Below, one piece after another: positions 1 through 8,399 of a stretch of DNA of 20,456 nucleotides. The stretch is from NCBI GenBank assembly GCA_934090775.1, contig CAKOKF010000010.1, positions 1 through 20,456 of the forward strand, given 5' to 3'. How positions within the stretch are numbered: position 1 is the first letter of the stretch; every line of letters begins with the position of its first letter. Source of the stretch: an uncultured Bacilli bacterium. Its GTDB lineage: Bacteria; Bacillota_I; Bacilli_A; RF39; UBA660. The translations under genes were made by a program, and so were the position numbers. The notes under the pieces are model-generated. The model was not told where the DNA came from. It worked only from the letters and a program-made list of their open reading frames with translations, and did no database searches.

Positions 1-1231
1 TGCTAATAAAAAAATTTTTCTTGCTATAAAAAACTTGCATGATGCTGGTATTCCTATAGATCAGACCACAATAGCTGATGAATTGGATAAAACTAAAAGT
101 ATGGGAGCAATTGGTGGTGTTTCATATCTTGCAGAGGTTATGGATTCTGTAGTAAGTGCTGCCAATTTAGATTATTATATTAATATTATAAAAGAAAAGA
201 TGATAGTTCGTAATCTTATTACGACGGCAACGGATATTGTAACAGATGCTTATAATGATTCTGATGATGTAACGGGACTGCTTGATAATGCCGAAAAAAA
301 TATTTTGGATGTAATCAGGTCTCGTCAAACTACAGAGTTTGCCCCTATAAATGAAGTTCTCGCTAGAGCTCAAGAACAATTAGAATATTTATCCCAAAAT
401 CATAGTGTTATTTCTGGTTTAGAAACTGGTTTTTATGATTTAGACAAAGCTACTAGTGGTTTACATGAAGGCGAAATGATAGTAATTGCTGCCCGTCCCG
501 GTATGGGAAAGACAGCATTTGCCCTAAATATCGCAACGCATGCTGCACAAAGTACTAAAAAAGCAATTGCAGTATTCAACTTGGAAATGTCAGCAGAACA
601 ATTGGTTAATCGTATGATTAGTGCTTTAGGTGGTATTGAAGGTAAGAAATTAACTAATGGTCAGCTTGGACAAAATGATTGGAAAAAATATAATGAAGCT
701 GTAAGTCAGCTTGCTGATACAAATATTTACATTGAAGATAATTCTGGTATAACTGTAAATGACATACGAGCTAAATGTCGTAGACTTGCAACTAAAAAAG
801 AAGGGCTTGGCTTAATTATTATCGATTACTTGCAGTTACTTACAATGGGTGGCAGAAGACCAGAATCTAGACAACAAGAAGTTTCAGATATATCAAGAGC
901 TATTAAAACTATGGCAATGGAGTTAAAAGTACCCGTTATTGCTTTAGCCCAGCTTTCACGTAATGCTGAAAAAAGAGAAAATAATGAACCAATGCTTGCC
1001 GATTTAAGAGAATCAGGTTCAATAGAACAAGATGCTGATATAGTTATGTTTATAAATCGTAAAGATTATTATAAAGCTAAGACCGAGCTTGGTAAGTCAG
1101 AAAATGTTGAAACAGATATTATAATTGCAAAACACAGAAAAGGTGGCACTGGAAAATTTACAGTTTTATTTGAGCCAACAATGATGAATTTCAAAAACTA
1201 TATGGTTTTAGAAAAAGAAGGAGAATATTGA
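1..1231 (+). CDS. dnaB: Replicative DNA helicase DnaB (DnaC of Bacillus), 5' end cut by window
   Basis: Hexameric ATP-dependent 5'-3' helicase that unwinds DNA at the replication fork. The frame is open from base 2, and the first visible residues (ANKKIFLAIKNLHDAG) fit the end of the DnaB N-terminal domain, so roughly 35-45 residues are missing upstream; the TTG at 35 is not the start. A linker follows, then the RecA-like domain with Walker A RPGMGKTA (about 493-516), the Walker B-like IIIDYLQLL (about 814-840), and near the C-terminus RESGSIEQDADIV and KHRKGGTG, all typical of DnaB. The stop TGA shares one base with the next start (TGATG at 1229-1233), so the downstream peptidase is probably translationally coupled. 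The identification is firm; only the N-terminus is unseen. Confidence 0.97.
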   Translation, partial: ANKKIFLAIKNLHDAGIPIDQTTIADELDKTKSMGAIGGVSYLAEVMDSVVSAANLDYYINIIKEKMIVRNLITTATDIVTDAYNDSDDVTGLLDNAEKNILDVIRSRQTTEFAPINEVLARAQEQLEYLSQNHSVISGLETGFYDLDKATSGLHEGEMIVIAARPGMGKTAFALNIATHAAQSTKKAIAVFNLEMSAEQLVNRMISALGGIEGKKLTNGQLGQNDWKKYNEAVSQLADTNIYIEDNSGITVNDIRAKCRRLATKKEGLGLIIIDYLQLLTMGGRRPESRQQEVSDISRAIKTMAMELKVPVIALAQLSRNAEKRENNEPMLADLRESGSIEQDADIVMFINRKDYYKAKTELGKSENVETDIIIAKHRKGGTGKFTVLFEPTMMNFKNYMVLEKEGEY

Positions 1232-2748
1232 TGAGTAAAAAGACACAAATTCTATGCATATTAACAACTATGATATTTGGAGTAGCAATGTTTATTGCGA
1301 CTTCTTATAAAACTAGTTATGCTGATGAAGTAGAAGGGGTTTATCAAGTATACTTAAATGGCGAAAAAATAGGAATGATTGATAGTCAAGATGATTTATA
1401 TGCACTTATTAATGAAGAACAGTCTAGTATTAAAGATGAATATAATGTAGAACAAGTATATCCACCAAAAGGTTTTTCGATAACTAAGTTAAATACTTAT
1501 AATTCTAATGTTTCTAGTGTAAATGAAATATATGATAAAATTAAGGAATCAAAAAATTTTACTATAAAAGGTTATACTATTACTGTTAGTAGTAAAGAAA
1601 CTGATGGTGATTCGAAGGTTTTATTTAAAATCAATGTTTTAGATGAAAAGGTTTTTGAAGATGCTATTAAGAAGGTTATTTTATCATTTATTCCAGAAGA
1701 TGAATATTTAGCATATATAAATAATGAACAAAAAGAGATTGTTGGTGTAGGTGAAAGAATTGAAAATATTTATTTTCAAGAAGATATTTCGATTAAAGAA
1801 TCTTATATTAGTACTGATGAGAAAATATTTACTGATGTTGATAGTTTAAGTAAATATTTGCTTTTTGGTACTGATAATAAAGAATCTTTATATACAGTTA
1901 AAGTTGGCGATACAATAGCTAGTATTGCGGAAGCTAATGAGTTAAATGTATCTGAATTTTTGGTTGCTAATCCGAAATATAAAAGTGAAAATGATTTGCT
2001 TGCAGTTGGTGATACGGTAGTTATTTCGTTAATTAATCCCATGCTACAGTTGGTATATGATAAGTATGTTGTTGCGGATGTTGAAGAAAAATATTCAACG
2101 GAAACAAAATATGATTATTCAAAAGATACAAGTTATCGTTTAGTTCAAACTAAGGGTGTTAATGGTATTAGGCGTGTTGCTTCTCGTACTCAAGTTATTA
2201 ATGGTGATGCTAGTCAACAGGTAGTCATTGATAAAGAAAATACTTATGTAGTACGTGAGACTGTAAATGAAGTTATTGTTAAGGGTAAAAAAGCTGCAAG
2301 TAGTGGTAACTGGGGCAATTATGTTGATGATGGTACGGAGTATGCTTGGCCAACGTTACCAGGATATATGATTACATCTGGTTTTGGTAAAAGGTATTTG
2401 TTTAATCGTTCTAGCCATGATGGATTAGATATTTCTGGTACTGGTTATGGATCACCAATCTTTGCTATTGCCGCTGGTACTGTTATTCATGCGGGTCCAA
2501 ATGGTCCAGGTAGTTGGACAATTGGTATTAATGTTATTATTCAACATCCAAATGGTTATTATTCAATTTATGGTCATATGTCTGCCGTTTATGTTTCAAA
2601 AGGACAACAGGTAAGTAGAGCTCAAAAAATTGGCGCTATGGGTAAAACTGGTCAAGTAACAGGAACACATGTGCATTTAGGCTTTTGGACGGGAGTACCT
2701 TATACGAAGGGAAGTAAAGCGATAAATCCTATGACGCTTTATAAATAA
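1231..2748 (+). CDS. Secreted LysM-G5-M23 murein endopeptidase
   Basis: Predicted exported zinc endopeptidase cutting peptidoglycan cross-links outside the membrane. The ATG at 1231 is preferred over TTG 1228 because AGAAGGAGA lies 7 bases before it. Of 505 residues, 7-25 are a hydrophobic signal sequence with likely cleavage near SYADE (29-33). Residues 35-215 form a lineage-specific region I cannot name. A LysM domain spans about 221-265 (YTVKVGDTIASIA...VGDTVVIS), a G5-like domain about 275-350, and an M23 domain about 375-505. The M23 zinc ligands are present: H396-x3-D400 in SSHDGLDISG and the H480-V-H482 pair, with H449 in YGHMS. It therefore looks active rather than a degenerate activator. 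It overlaps dnaB by one base and sits 2 bases before walJ. In Bacillus the walRK/yycHI genes precede walJ; here this hydrolase does. Confidence 0.9.
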   Translation: MSKKTQILCILTTMIFGVAMFIATSYKTSYADEVEGVYQVYLNGEKIGMIDSQDDLYALINEEQSSIKDEYNVEQVYPPKGFSITKLNTYNSNVSSVNEIYDKIKESKNFTIKGYTITVSSKETDGDSKVLFKINVLDEKVFEDAIKKVILSFIPEDEYLAYINNEQKEIVGVGERIENIYFQEDISIKESYISTDEKIFTDVDSLSKYLLFGTDNKESLYTVKVGDTIASIAEANELNVSEFLVANPKYKSENDLLAVGDTVVISLINPMLQLVYDKYVVADVEEKYSTETKYDYSKDTSYRLVQTKGVNGIRRVASRTQVINGDASQQVVIDKENTYVVRETVNEVIVKGKKAASSGNWGNYVDDGTEYAWPTLPGYMITSGFGKRYLFNRSSHDGLDISGTGYGSPIFAIAAGTVIHAGPNGPGSWTIGINVIIQHPNGYYSIYGHMSAVYVSKGQQVSRAQKIGAMGKTGQVTGTHVHLGFWTGVPYTKGSKAINPMTLYK

Positions 2749-2750
2749 TT

Positions 2751-3524
2751 ATGAAAATTTGTGTATTAGCAAGTGGCTCTAAGGGAAATTCAACCTATGT
2801 TGAAACAAAGAATCATAAAATATTATTTGATATGGGTACTAATGTCCGATATATAAAAGAACGCTTAGAAGAATTAGGCGTTTCTTTAAATGATATTGAT
2901 ACTATTCTTATTTCTCATGTTCACAGTGATCATATTGGTGCATTGGAAAACTATATAAAAAAATATCAAGCTAACATATATATGACAATAGGAATGATAG
3001 AAGAGTTAGGTAGTGATAATCCTATTAGTAAATATGACCATTTAATTTTGTTTAGTGATGATATTTATTTAAATGATGTAAAAATTGAGGTTATAAAAAC
3101 TAGTCATGATACAAGAGATTCAAAAGGATATATTTTAAGTGAAGGTAGAAATAGTGTAGTTTATTTAACTGATACGGGCTATTTGAATCAAAAATATTTT
3201 AGTGTTTTGAGAAATAGAACTGTTTATCTTTTTGAAAGTAATCATGATGTTGAAATGTTATTGAATGGAAAATATCCACCATGGTTAAAAGATAGAGTAG
3301 TTGGACCTTATGGTCATTTATCTAATAAGGATGCTAGTATTTATTTGGCGAAGCTAGTTGGTGATGATACAAAAAAAATAATTTTATTGCATTTGTCAAA
3401 CGAGAATAATACGGAAGAAAAGGCTATGTCGACTATAAAAAATATTTTTCTCGAATATGGTGTTGATTTTGAAAATATTAGTTGCGCTAAACAAAATGAA
3501 AAATCGGAGATTATAGAAATATGA
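2751..3524 (+). CDS. walJ: WalJ (YycJ)-type metallo-beta-lactamase-fold hydrolase
   Basis: Cytoplasmic MBL-fold protein of the WalJ/YycJ family, which has been linked to coordination of cell-wall metabolism and division with replication and is related to nucleic-acid-processing MBL enzymes. The 257 residues match the family length. The N-terminus MKICVLASGSKGNSTYV is characteristic, and the metal-binding motif H56-V-H58-S-D60-H61 is intact, followed by a further His (SHDTRDSKGY), an acidic residue in LTDTGYL, and GPYGHLS. The start is 2 bases after the upstream stop and lacks a clear Shine-Dalgarno, so it probably relies on translational coupling. The stop overlaps the rlmH start as ATGA at 3521-3524. 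Pairing with rlmH is the usual arrangement in Bacilli and supports orthology. The exact substrate is not established. Confidence 0.93.
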   Translation: MKICVLASGSKGNSTYVETKNHKILFDMGTNVRYIKERLEELGVSLNDIDTILISHVHSDHIGALENYIKKYQANIYMTIGMIEELGSDNPISKYDHLILFSDDIYLNDVKIEVIKTSHDTRDSKGYILSEGRNSVVYLTDTGYLNQKYFSVLRNRTVYLFESNHDVEMLLNGKYPPWLKDRVVGPYGHLSNKDASIYLAKLVGDDTKKIILLHLSNENNTEEKAMSTIKNIFLEYGVDFENISCAKQNEKSEIIEI

Positions 3525-3955
3525 TAAAACTAATTTGCGTAGGAAAAATAAAAGAACAATACTTAGTTAATATGATAACTGATTATAATAAAAGAATTAA
3601 CAAGTATCATAAATTTAATATTATTGAAGTAAAGGATAGTAATATTCAGCAAGAAAGCAAAGAAATTATAAAAAATATTGGCAAAGGAGAATACGTTGTT
3701 GCTTTAGCTATTGATGGTAAACAAATGAATTCCTTGGAATTTGCTAATTTTATAGGTGATACGTTTAATCATTACAGTTGTATAACTTTTATAATTGGTG
3801 GGTCCGATGGAATATTAGAAAATATTAAAAATACTGCTAATTTAAAATTATCTTTTTCTAAAATGACGATGCCTCACGGTTTATTTAGGGGGGTTTTATT
3901 AGAACAAATATACCGAGCTTTTAAAATAAATAATAATGAAACTTATCATAAGTAA
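3521..3955 (+). CDS. rlmH: RlmH, 23S rRNA pseudouridine-1915 N3-methyltransferase
   Basis: SPOUT-class SAM-dependent enzyme that methylates pseudouridine 1915 in helix 69 of 23S rRNA on the assembled 70S ribosome. The trefoil-knot SAM-binding motif IGGSDG is at residues 92-97, and the C-terminal signature LLEQIYRAFKI...YHK is almost unchanged. At 144 residues it is about 10-15 shorter than typical family members (155-159); the shortening is in the first half and the catalytic knot is complete. It overlaps walJ by 4 bases (ATGA), so the two are co-translated. It is the last gene of this run and is followed by a strong terminator at 4012-4047. Typical families read THQ or PHQ where this protein has MPHGLFRG, a mild variation. 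Confidence 0.96.
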   Translation: MIKLICVGKIKEQYLVNMITDYNKRINKYHKFNIIEVKDSNIQQESKEIIKNIGKGEYVVALAIDGKQMNSLEFANFIGDTFNHYSCITFIIGGSDGILENIKNTANLKLSFSKMTMPHGLFRGVLLEQIYRAFKINNNETYHK

Positions 3956-4011
3956 TTATAATTTTGATAAGTAAATTTATATAATTAGTATTTATAATAA
4001 AATGATTTTTT

Positions 4012-4047
4012 AAAAAGATAACTAAAAATAAAGACAGTTATCTTTTT
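4012..4047 (+). terminator. Rho-independent terminator of the dnaB-rlmH run
   Basis: Perfect 12-bp stem AAAAAGATAACT (4012-4023) / AGTTATCTTTTT (4036-4047) with a 12-base A-rich loop; the right arm ends in the U-run. A smaller inverted repeat, ACTTATCA (3941-3948) / TGATAAGT (3965-3972), overlaps the end of rlmH but lacks a T-tract. Confidence 0.85.
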
Positions 4048-4050
4048 ATT

Positions 4051-4059
4051 TGATAAAAT
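4051..4059 (+). promoter_or_regulatory. Candidate extended -10 promoter of ung
   Basis: TGATAAAAT, an extended -10 (TGn plus TAAAAT), starts 3 bases after the terminator stem and 24 bases before the ung start. No good -35 is seen, as its expected place lies inside the terminator. Confidence 0.4.
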
Positions 4060-4082
4060 TACTTTAAGAAAGAAGTGTATTT

Positions 4083-4742
4083 ATGATAGGAAATGATTGG
4101 GATAATGAATTAAAGGTTATTTGGAATAGTCCTAATTTTAATAAATTTTATCATGGTGTTTTAAATCTTTATAATAAAGAAACAATTTTTCCACCTAAGG
4201 AAGATATTTTTAATGCTTTAAAATTGACACCATATAAAGATGTAAAAGTAGTAATTGTTGGTCAGGATCCATATCATGGGACAGGAGAGGCGATGGGACT
4301 ATCTTTTTCGGTTCATAAGGATATAAAAATTCCTCCATCTTTAAAAAATATATATCAAGAATTATATGATGATTTAGGAATTACTCCTCATGGTGATGGT
4401 GATTTAACAAAATGGGCAAAAGAAGGAGTTCTTTTGCTAAATAGTGTTTTAACAGTAAAAAAAGATTGTCCTGCATCACATAAAAATTTGGGATGGGAAC
4501 CACTTACCGATTATATTATTAAAAAAGTTAATGCCAAGACTACACCTGTTGTTTTTATATTATGGGGTAATTTTGCAAAATCTAAAGCTCAGTTTATAAC
4601 TAATCCTAAACATTTGGTAATAACAAGTTCTCACCCATCACCTTTTTCTTGTCGAAGTGGTTTTTTTGGTAGTCGTCCATTTTCAAAAACTAATGATTTT
4701 TTGAAAAAAAATAATCTCCAACCTATCGATTGGCGATTATAA
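4083..4742 (+). CDS. ung: Uracil-DNA glycosylase, family 1
   Basis: Removes uracil from DNA by cutting the N-glycosidic bond, starting base-excision repair. The 219 residues match the family length (about 220-230). The water-activating loop is G60-QDPYH, with D62 catalytic, and the DNA-intercalation/catalytic His loop is H184-PSPFS, where the last variable residue is Phe rather than the common Leu. The uracil-specificity segment LLLNSVLTV is also present. The start at 4083 follows a weak AGAAAGAAG. The gene appears to be monocistronic: a terminator lies upstream and the 3' end runs 6 bases into lemA, which is convergent on the other strand (4737-4742). No regulatory element beyond a basal promoter is seen. 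Confidence 0.97.
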   Translation: MIGNDWDNELKVIWNSPNFNKFYHGVLNLYNKETIFPPKEDIFNALKLTPYKDVKVVIVGQDPYHGTGEAMGLSFSVHKDIKIPPSLKNIYQELYDDLGITPHGDGDLTKWAKEGVLLLNSVLTVKKDCPASHKNLGWEPLTDYIIKKVNAKTTPVVFILWGNFAKSKAQFITNPKHLVITSSHPSPFSCRSGFFGSRPFSKTNDFLKKNNLQPIDWRL

Positions 4743-5282
4743 TTTGAAATCATTAATAATATCGTCATTCATATCTTTATTGTCAAAAAAGTTACGAATT
4801 GTAATATTATGGAATTTAGCAATAATGTTGGAAGGAAATTTACGAACTAATTCATTCGATTTTGAAGTGTATTTATTATAGTATTTTTTAGAGGCGTTTA
4901 TTTTCTCATCCATTACGCGAATATCGTTTAATAATTCACGATATTCTTTTATTTCTTCTAAGCTAGGAAAATCATCTTGAATTTTATTAATTAAAAGTAC
5001 TGTGTCTACTAATTTTCTTTCTAATTGAAAATTAGAAATGCTTTCTTTTTTTAAATCATTTAAATCCTTAAAATTAATTTTAGTTTCTTTAATATTAGTT
5101 TTAATTAAAGATTCTAATTTAAGAAGAATATCGTATTTGGAACGAAGAGCCTCATCGATCATACTTTCGGATTCATCAATTTTTGTTTTACAATCTTGAA
5201 GGGCATTATAGTAAATAATATATACTATTGCACCTATACCACCGATTATTAAAAGTATTAATAGCGCATAAATAATTGTCAT
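4737..5282 (-). CDS. lemA: LemA-family membrane protein
   Basis: LemA proteins have one N-terminal membrane helix and a long soluble helical bundle; their biochemical role is unknown. Here residues 4-26 are a hydrophobic helix, followed by the family-typical YNAL, a segment like I-D-x-x-LRSKYDILLKLE, and a C-terminal block KKYYNKYTSKSNELVRKFPS ending in the conserved Phe-rich ...RNFFD. The 181 residues match the usual LemA length (about 180-200). The ATG at 5282 (complement) is preceded by GAGGTG at good spacing. It converges on ung with a 6-base overlap of the coding ends and no room for a separate terminator. The neighbouring genes give no functional clue. Confidence 0.85.
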   Translation of the reverse strand: MTIIYALLILLIIGGIGAIVYIIYYNALQDCKTKIDESESMIDEALRSKYDILLKLESLIKTNIKETKINFKDLNDLKKESISNFQLERKLVDTVLLINKIQDDFPSLEEIKEYRELLNDIRVMDEKINASKKYYNKYTSKSNELVRKFPSNIIAKFHNITIRNFFDNKDMNDDIINDFKL

Positions 5283-5373
5283 AACTACACCTCATATCTT
5301 ATAAGAACAGTATATCATATAAATTAATTGCTAGTAAATAAATTGTGTGATATTGTATTATTTGGTGATATAG

Positions 5374-5874
5374 ATGAAAATTAAGAAACTGATAGTCGGA
5401 GAATTAGATGAAAATTGTTATATTTTAGAACAGGACGGAAAATACTTAGTTATTGATCCTGGGGCTGAATTTGAAAAAATAGATGCAGAAATCGATGGGG
5501 AGTTAGAAGAAATATTGGTAACACATAATCATTTTGATCATGTTGGAGCTTTGAAAGAATTAGAACAAAAATATGGAGTCCAAGCGAATCAATACAAACA
5601 AAAAACATTTAAATATGAAATAATTTCTACCCCTGGACATACAAACGATTCAAAAAGTTTTTATTTTCCGCAAGATAAGGTTATGTTTACTGGAGATTTT
5701 CTTTTTTATAATTCTATTGGAAGAATGGATCTTCCAACTGGTAGTCAAAAAGAGATGCAAGAATCTTTAGAAAAAATAAGCAATTATCCATTGGATACTA
5801 GAATATATCCTGGACATTTTTATTCTGGAACATTAGGAGTAGCATTAGAAATAGTAAAGAACTTCTTTTTTTAG
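5374..5874 (+). CDS. Small metallo-beta-lactamase-fold hydrolase (YqgX/GloB-like)
   Basis: Putative zinc hydrolase of the glyoxalase II-like group; a thioester substrate such as an acylated low-molecular-weight thiol is plausible but unproven. The motif H51-N-H53-F-D55-H56 is intact, as are STPGHT, the metal-bridging Asp in FTGDFLF, the SIGRMD segment usual for YqgX-type proteins, and the C-terminal YPGH. At 166 residues it is about 40 shorter than most relatives (about 205-210); the shortening falls between the first His motif and PGHT. A weak GGTGAT lies 4 bases before the ATG. The last codons (KNFFF, stop) lie in the hairpin of a terminator shared with gerQ, so the two genes end against each other. 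Confidence 0.85.
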   Translation: MKIKKLIVGELDENCYILEQDGKYLVIDPGAEFEKIDAEIDGELEEILVTHNHFDHVGALKELEQKYGVQANQYKQKTFKYEIISTPGHTNDSKSFYFPQDKVMFTGDFLFYNSIGRMDLPTGSQKEMQESLEKISNYPLDTRIYPGHFYSGTLGVALEIVKNFFF

Positions 5875-5883
5875 AAGTTCTTT
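5856..5883. terminator. Bidirectional terminator across the convergent stops of the MBL gene and gerQ
   Basis: Perfect 11-bp inverted repeat AAAGAACTTCT (5856-5866) / AGAAGTTCTTT (5873-5883) around six T. The stop of the + strand gene (5872-5874) and that of gerQ (complement 5871-5873) both lie at the loop edge, so the hairpin encodes the C-termini of both proteins. Confidence 0.8.
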
Positions 5884-6311
5884 TGCGAATAACTATGACT
5901 ATAATTTATTCTTTCGTCAAACGTAACATAATTTAAATAAATCATTAATATTAAATCCCATTCACCAGTATTTGGATTACTAATAATTAAATGATCTCTT
6001 CCTGCTTCCTCAATACGTCCAGCAAATATTTTATTACGCCATTCAGTTGAATCAGGAAAACTAACATAAGCTTTAACCATTTTACCTTTATTTAGTCTTA
6101 AGATATTTTCTATGTAACTTTGTTCCATGGGTAATGAAGTTCCTGATGTATAGTCTTGATTGTAATTATTTATGCTAGTTGGTAAATTATTGTTGGTTGG
6201 TATATTGGAATTATTAGGAATTGCTTGATTGTTAGGTATTGGATTCATGTTAACATCATAGTTATTTTGATTAGTTGGAAAAGTTGGATTTTGATAATAT
6301 GTTCCATTCAT
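5871..6311 (-). CDS. gerQ: GerQ spore coat protein
   Basis: Inner spore coat protein; in Bacillus it is cross-linked by the transglutaminase Tgl and is needed to place or retain the cortex hydrolase CwlJ for germination. The C-terminal half (about residues 60-135) has the family core, including LPMEQSYIENILRLNKGK, AGRDHLIISNP and MIYLNYVTFDE. The first 60 residues are low-complexity, rich in Asn, Pro, Gln and Thr, as in other coat proteins, and supply many potential cross-linking Gln residues. The 146-residue length is close to Bacillus GerQ. The ATG (complement 6309-6311) has GAGGTG at good spacing. It is divergent from the YitT gene. GerQ is seen only in endospore formers, so with spo0A it marks the organism as belonging to a sporulating lineage. 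Confidence 0.93.
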   Translation of the reverse strand: MNGTYYQNPTFPTNQNNYDVNMNPIPNNQAIPNNSNIPTNNNLPTSINNYNQDYTSGTSLPMEQSYIENILRLNKGKMVKAYVSFPDSTEWRNKIFAGRIEEAGRDHLIISNPNTGEWDLILMIYLNYVTFDERINYSHSYSQKNF

Positions 6312-6383
6312 TTTAAATTCACCTCACTAACTATATGCAAAAACTAAAAAATATAGTATTATTATAATAGAGGTAGAATAGTT

Positions 6384-7274
6384 ATGAAGAAAGTAATTAA
6401 AGAAATTGCTGATAAAGAAAAATTCAAAAATTTTATTATTTTTTTGATTGGATTAATTATATTAGCTATTAATTACAATTTATTTGTCTTACCAAATGAG
6501 TTTAATATAGGTGGGATGACAGGAATTGCTACTATGCTTAATTATCTATGCAAGATAAAACCATCCTATTTTATTTTTGGCAGTAGTGTTTTTTTGCTAA
6601 TATTATCATATTCTACGTTAGATAAGAACACTACTTATAATAGTATAATTGGAGCAATTTTGTATCCATTATTAATTGATTTCGTTAAACCTTTATGCGA
6701 TGTTATAGCACCATTTTTAAATTTTTCTAATATAGTAATTCTTATAATAATTGCTGGAGTTTTATTAGGGATTGGAAATGGTTTAGTTTATAAAAGTGGA
6801 TTTACTCTTGGCGGAAGTGATATAATTATGAAAATTATTCATAAATATCAGCATTTAACGGAAGGTAATTCACAACTGTTGATGAATACGGTTATTGTTT
6901 TATTAGGAATATTAGTTTTTGGCATTCCAAGTGCTATATATTCATTAATTTTACTTATAATTTCTACTAACATAGTGGATAAAATTATCATTGGAATTTC
7001 TACTAGTAAGATGTTTCTAATAACAAGTAAAAAATATCGTAAGATTCAAGATTATGCCATAAATCAAATGCAAACAGGGGTAACAATCTTGGATACTACG
7101 GGCGGTTTTATGTTTGAAAAAGGAAAAATGCTTCAAATAGTGGTGCCAACTAGATCTTATAATGCTTTTCGAGAAAAAATTTTAGAAATAGATCCTAATG
7201 CTTTTATTGTTGTTAATGATTGTTATGAAGTAACTGGAGGAAAAAAGAATAAAAAGCAAAGTTTGCTTCAATAA
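6384..7274 (+). CDS. YitT-family membrane protein (DUF161 + DUF2179)
   Basis: Integral membrane protein of the YitT family, whose function is unknown. The 296 residues show about six hydrophobic segments in the first two thirds (including residues 16-36, 60-75, about 110-132 and 160-195), with family motifs NIGGMTGIA near residue 42 and GFTLGGSDII near 140. A soluble C-terminal DUF2179-like domain follows (about 210-287), with TGVTILDTTGGF and a Pro-Asn-Ala-Phe-Ile-Val-Val segment. AGAGGTAG precedes the ATG. An A/T-rich divergent intergenic stretch separates it from gerQ; a TATAAT at 6363-6368 is probably too close to the start to be the real -10. The stop is 7 bases before the next start, suggesting cotranscription with the broken serine hydrolase. 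Confidence 0.9.
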   Translation: MKKVIKEIADKEKFKNFIIFLIGLIILAINYNLFVLPNEFNIGGMTGIATMLNYLCKIKPSYFIFGSSVFLLILSYSTLDKNTTYNSIIGAILYPLLIDFVKPLCDVIAPFLNFSNIVILIIIAGVLLGIGNGLVYKSGFTLGGSDIIMKIIHKYQHLTEGNSQLLMNTVIVLLGILVFGIPSAIYSLILLIISTNIVDKIIIGISTSKMFLITSKKYRKIQDYAINQMQTGVTILDTTGGFMFEKGKMLQIVVPTRSYNAFREKILEIDPNAFIVVNDCYEVTGGKKNKKQSLLQ

Positions 7275-7281
7275 AGAATGT

Positions 7282-8370
7282 ATGATAAAGAAATTTATAA
7301 AATATTTTTTAATTTTGATACTGGTTGGTGGAGTAATAGGGTTACTTGCTTGTAAAACAGTCAACTTATATATTCAAAATACATATGGTGATGTAAAGGC
7401 TGATGCTCTTACTAAAAATAATTTTTTTGAAAAGAATAAAGATTTATTAAAAAGAAAAGAAGTTGAGATCGATAATACTTATAAAAGGGATTTTAATTTT
7501 GAGAAAATAACAAATTATAAGTTAGAAAAATTAGATATTAATAGTTATTCTTATATTAGAAATCAAATAACAACTTTAAATAGTAATTATGAAATGAGTG
7601 AAGGATTAAAAGGTTTGTTTTATCAAACTATAAATTCTTATAAATCTTTTTCTTCTTTTTATATAATTGATTTACAAAATGGTGCATCAATTGGTTATAA
7701 TGTAGATAATGTTTATCAAACGGCTAGTGTTATCAAAGCGGCATAATGTTTATATCTTTATAAACAAGTAAGCCTTGTGACTGTAAATCTTGATGAGGAA
7801 TTACCTTATACTTATAATTATTATAATGATGGTACTGGTATAATTAAAGAAAGTCCGGTTGGTACGATGTATACAGTACGAGATTTAATAAAATATACTA
7901 TTGTTAATAGTGATAATATAGCTTATAAAATGCTACATGGTCACTTTGGAGTAAATGGCTATAATGCTATGTTAGATGAATTAGGTATAAGGCAACTGCA
8001 TTTATCTTTATACAATCCTTGGGGATTGACTGACTTACGAAGTTTGGCAATCATTTGGCAAGAAATATACCATTTTGCAATGGAAAGTAGTTGGGGAGAG
8101 AAATATTTAAATTTACTGTCAAATAATGTTTTTAATTATTTTAAGGAAACAATTCCGAATATTAATAGTGCAACTAAGGAAGGGTTTACTAAGGATGTAA
8201 CTATTTCATCAGGTATTTTGTTTGGTTATCATCCCATTATTGTTCTTGCTAGTGCTAAAACAAGTTATGATGATAGCTCCTATCGTCAAGTAAAAAGAAT
8301 ATTACCAATAATAAATATGTTTATTACTGAATATACCAATTATTTGGTCTTAGAGAATAGTGCTAATTAG
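7282..8370 (+). pseudogene. Membrane-anchored class A beta-lactamase-like serine hydrolase, interrupted by one in-frame TAA
   Basis: One continuous reading frame of 363 codons has a single internal stop, TAA at 7744-7746 (codon 155); there is no frameshift. Before the stop are an N-terminal membrane anchor (residues 6-23) and the active-site S149-x-x-K152 in QTASVIKAA. After it, in the same frame, are the SDN triad (210-212), a Lys-Glu-Gly (299-301) where class A enzymes have KTG, and the usual C-terminal strands. All catalytic elements of the penicillin-interacting Beta-lactamase2 family are therefore present but split. TTA to TAA would explain the stop, giving AALCLYLYKQ, a typical helix after SxxK. 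GTG 7777 has no Shine-Dalgarno, so a separate C-terminal protein is unlikely. A recent nonsense mutation or a sequence error are the main options; readthrough is less likely. Confidence 0.85.
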
Positions 8371-8383
8371 GCATTATTCTTTT
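8354..8383 (+). terminator. Terminator overlapping the serine hydrolase stop
   Basis: Ten-bp stem AGAATAGTGC (8354-8363) / GCATTATTCT (8371-8380) with one G-U pair and a 7-base loop that contains the stop codon, followed by TTTT. It separates the hydrolase from the ftsEX operon. Confidence 0.65.
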
Positions 8384-8399
8384 AATTTTCTTAAATTTA

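Noticed and set aside
35..37. TTG 35 as the start of the helicase gene
   Set aside because: The frame continues upstream to the window edge with residues that fit DnaB; the gene is truncated by the window.
4773..4782. TTGTCAAAA-like sequence inside lemA as a 0A box
   Set aside because: It lies in coding sequence far from any start and is expected by chance in this base composition.
6330..6337. Complement CATATAGT as a sigma-E -10 for gerQ
   Set aside because: It resembles the sporulation -10, but the nearest ATATT-type -35 is only 12 bases away, shorter than normal spacing, so I did not list it as a promoter.
7777..8370. A separate 197-residue gene starting at GTG 7777
   Set aside because: It is in the same frame as the upstream half, lacks a Shine-Dalgarno and contains only the C-terminal part of a beta-lactamase-like domain, so it is the second half of the pseudogene.
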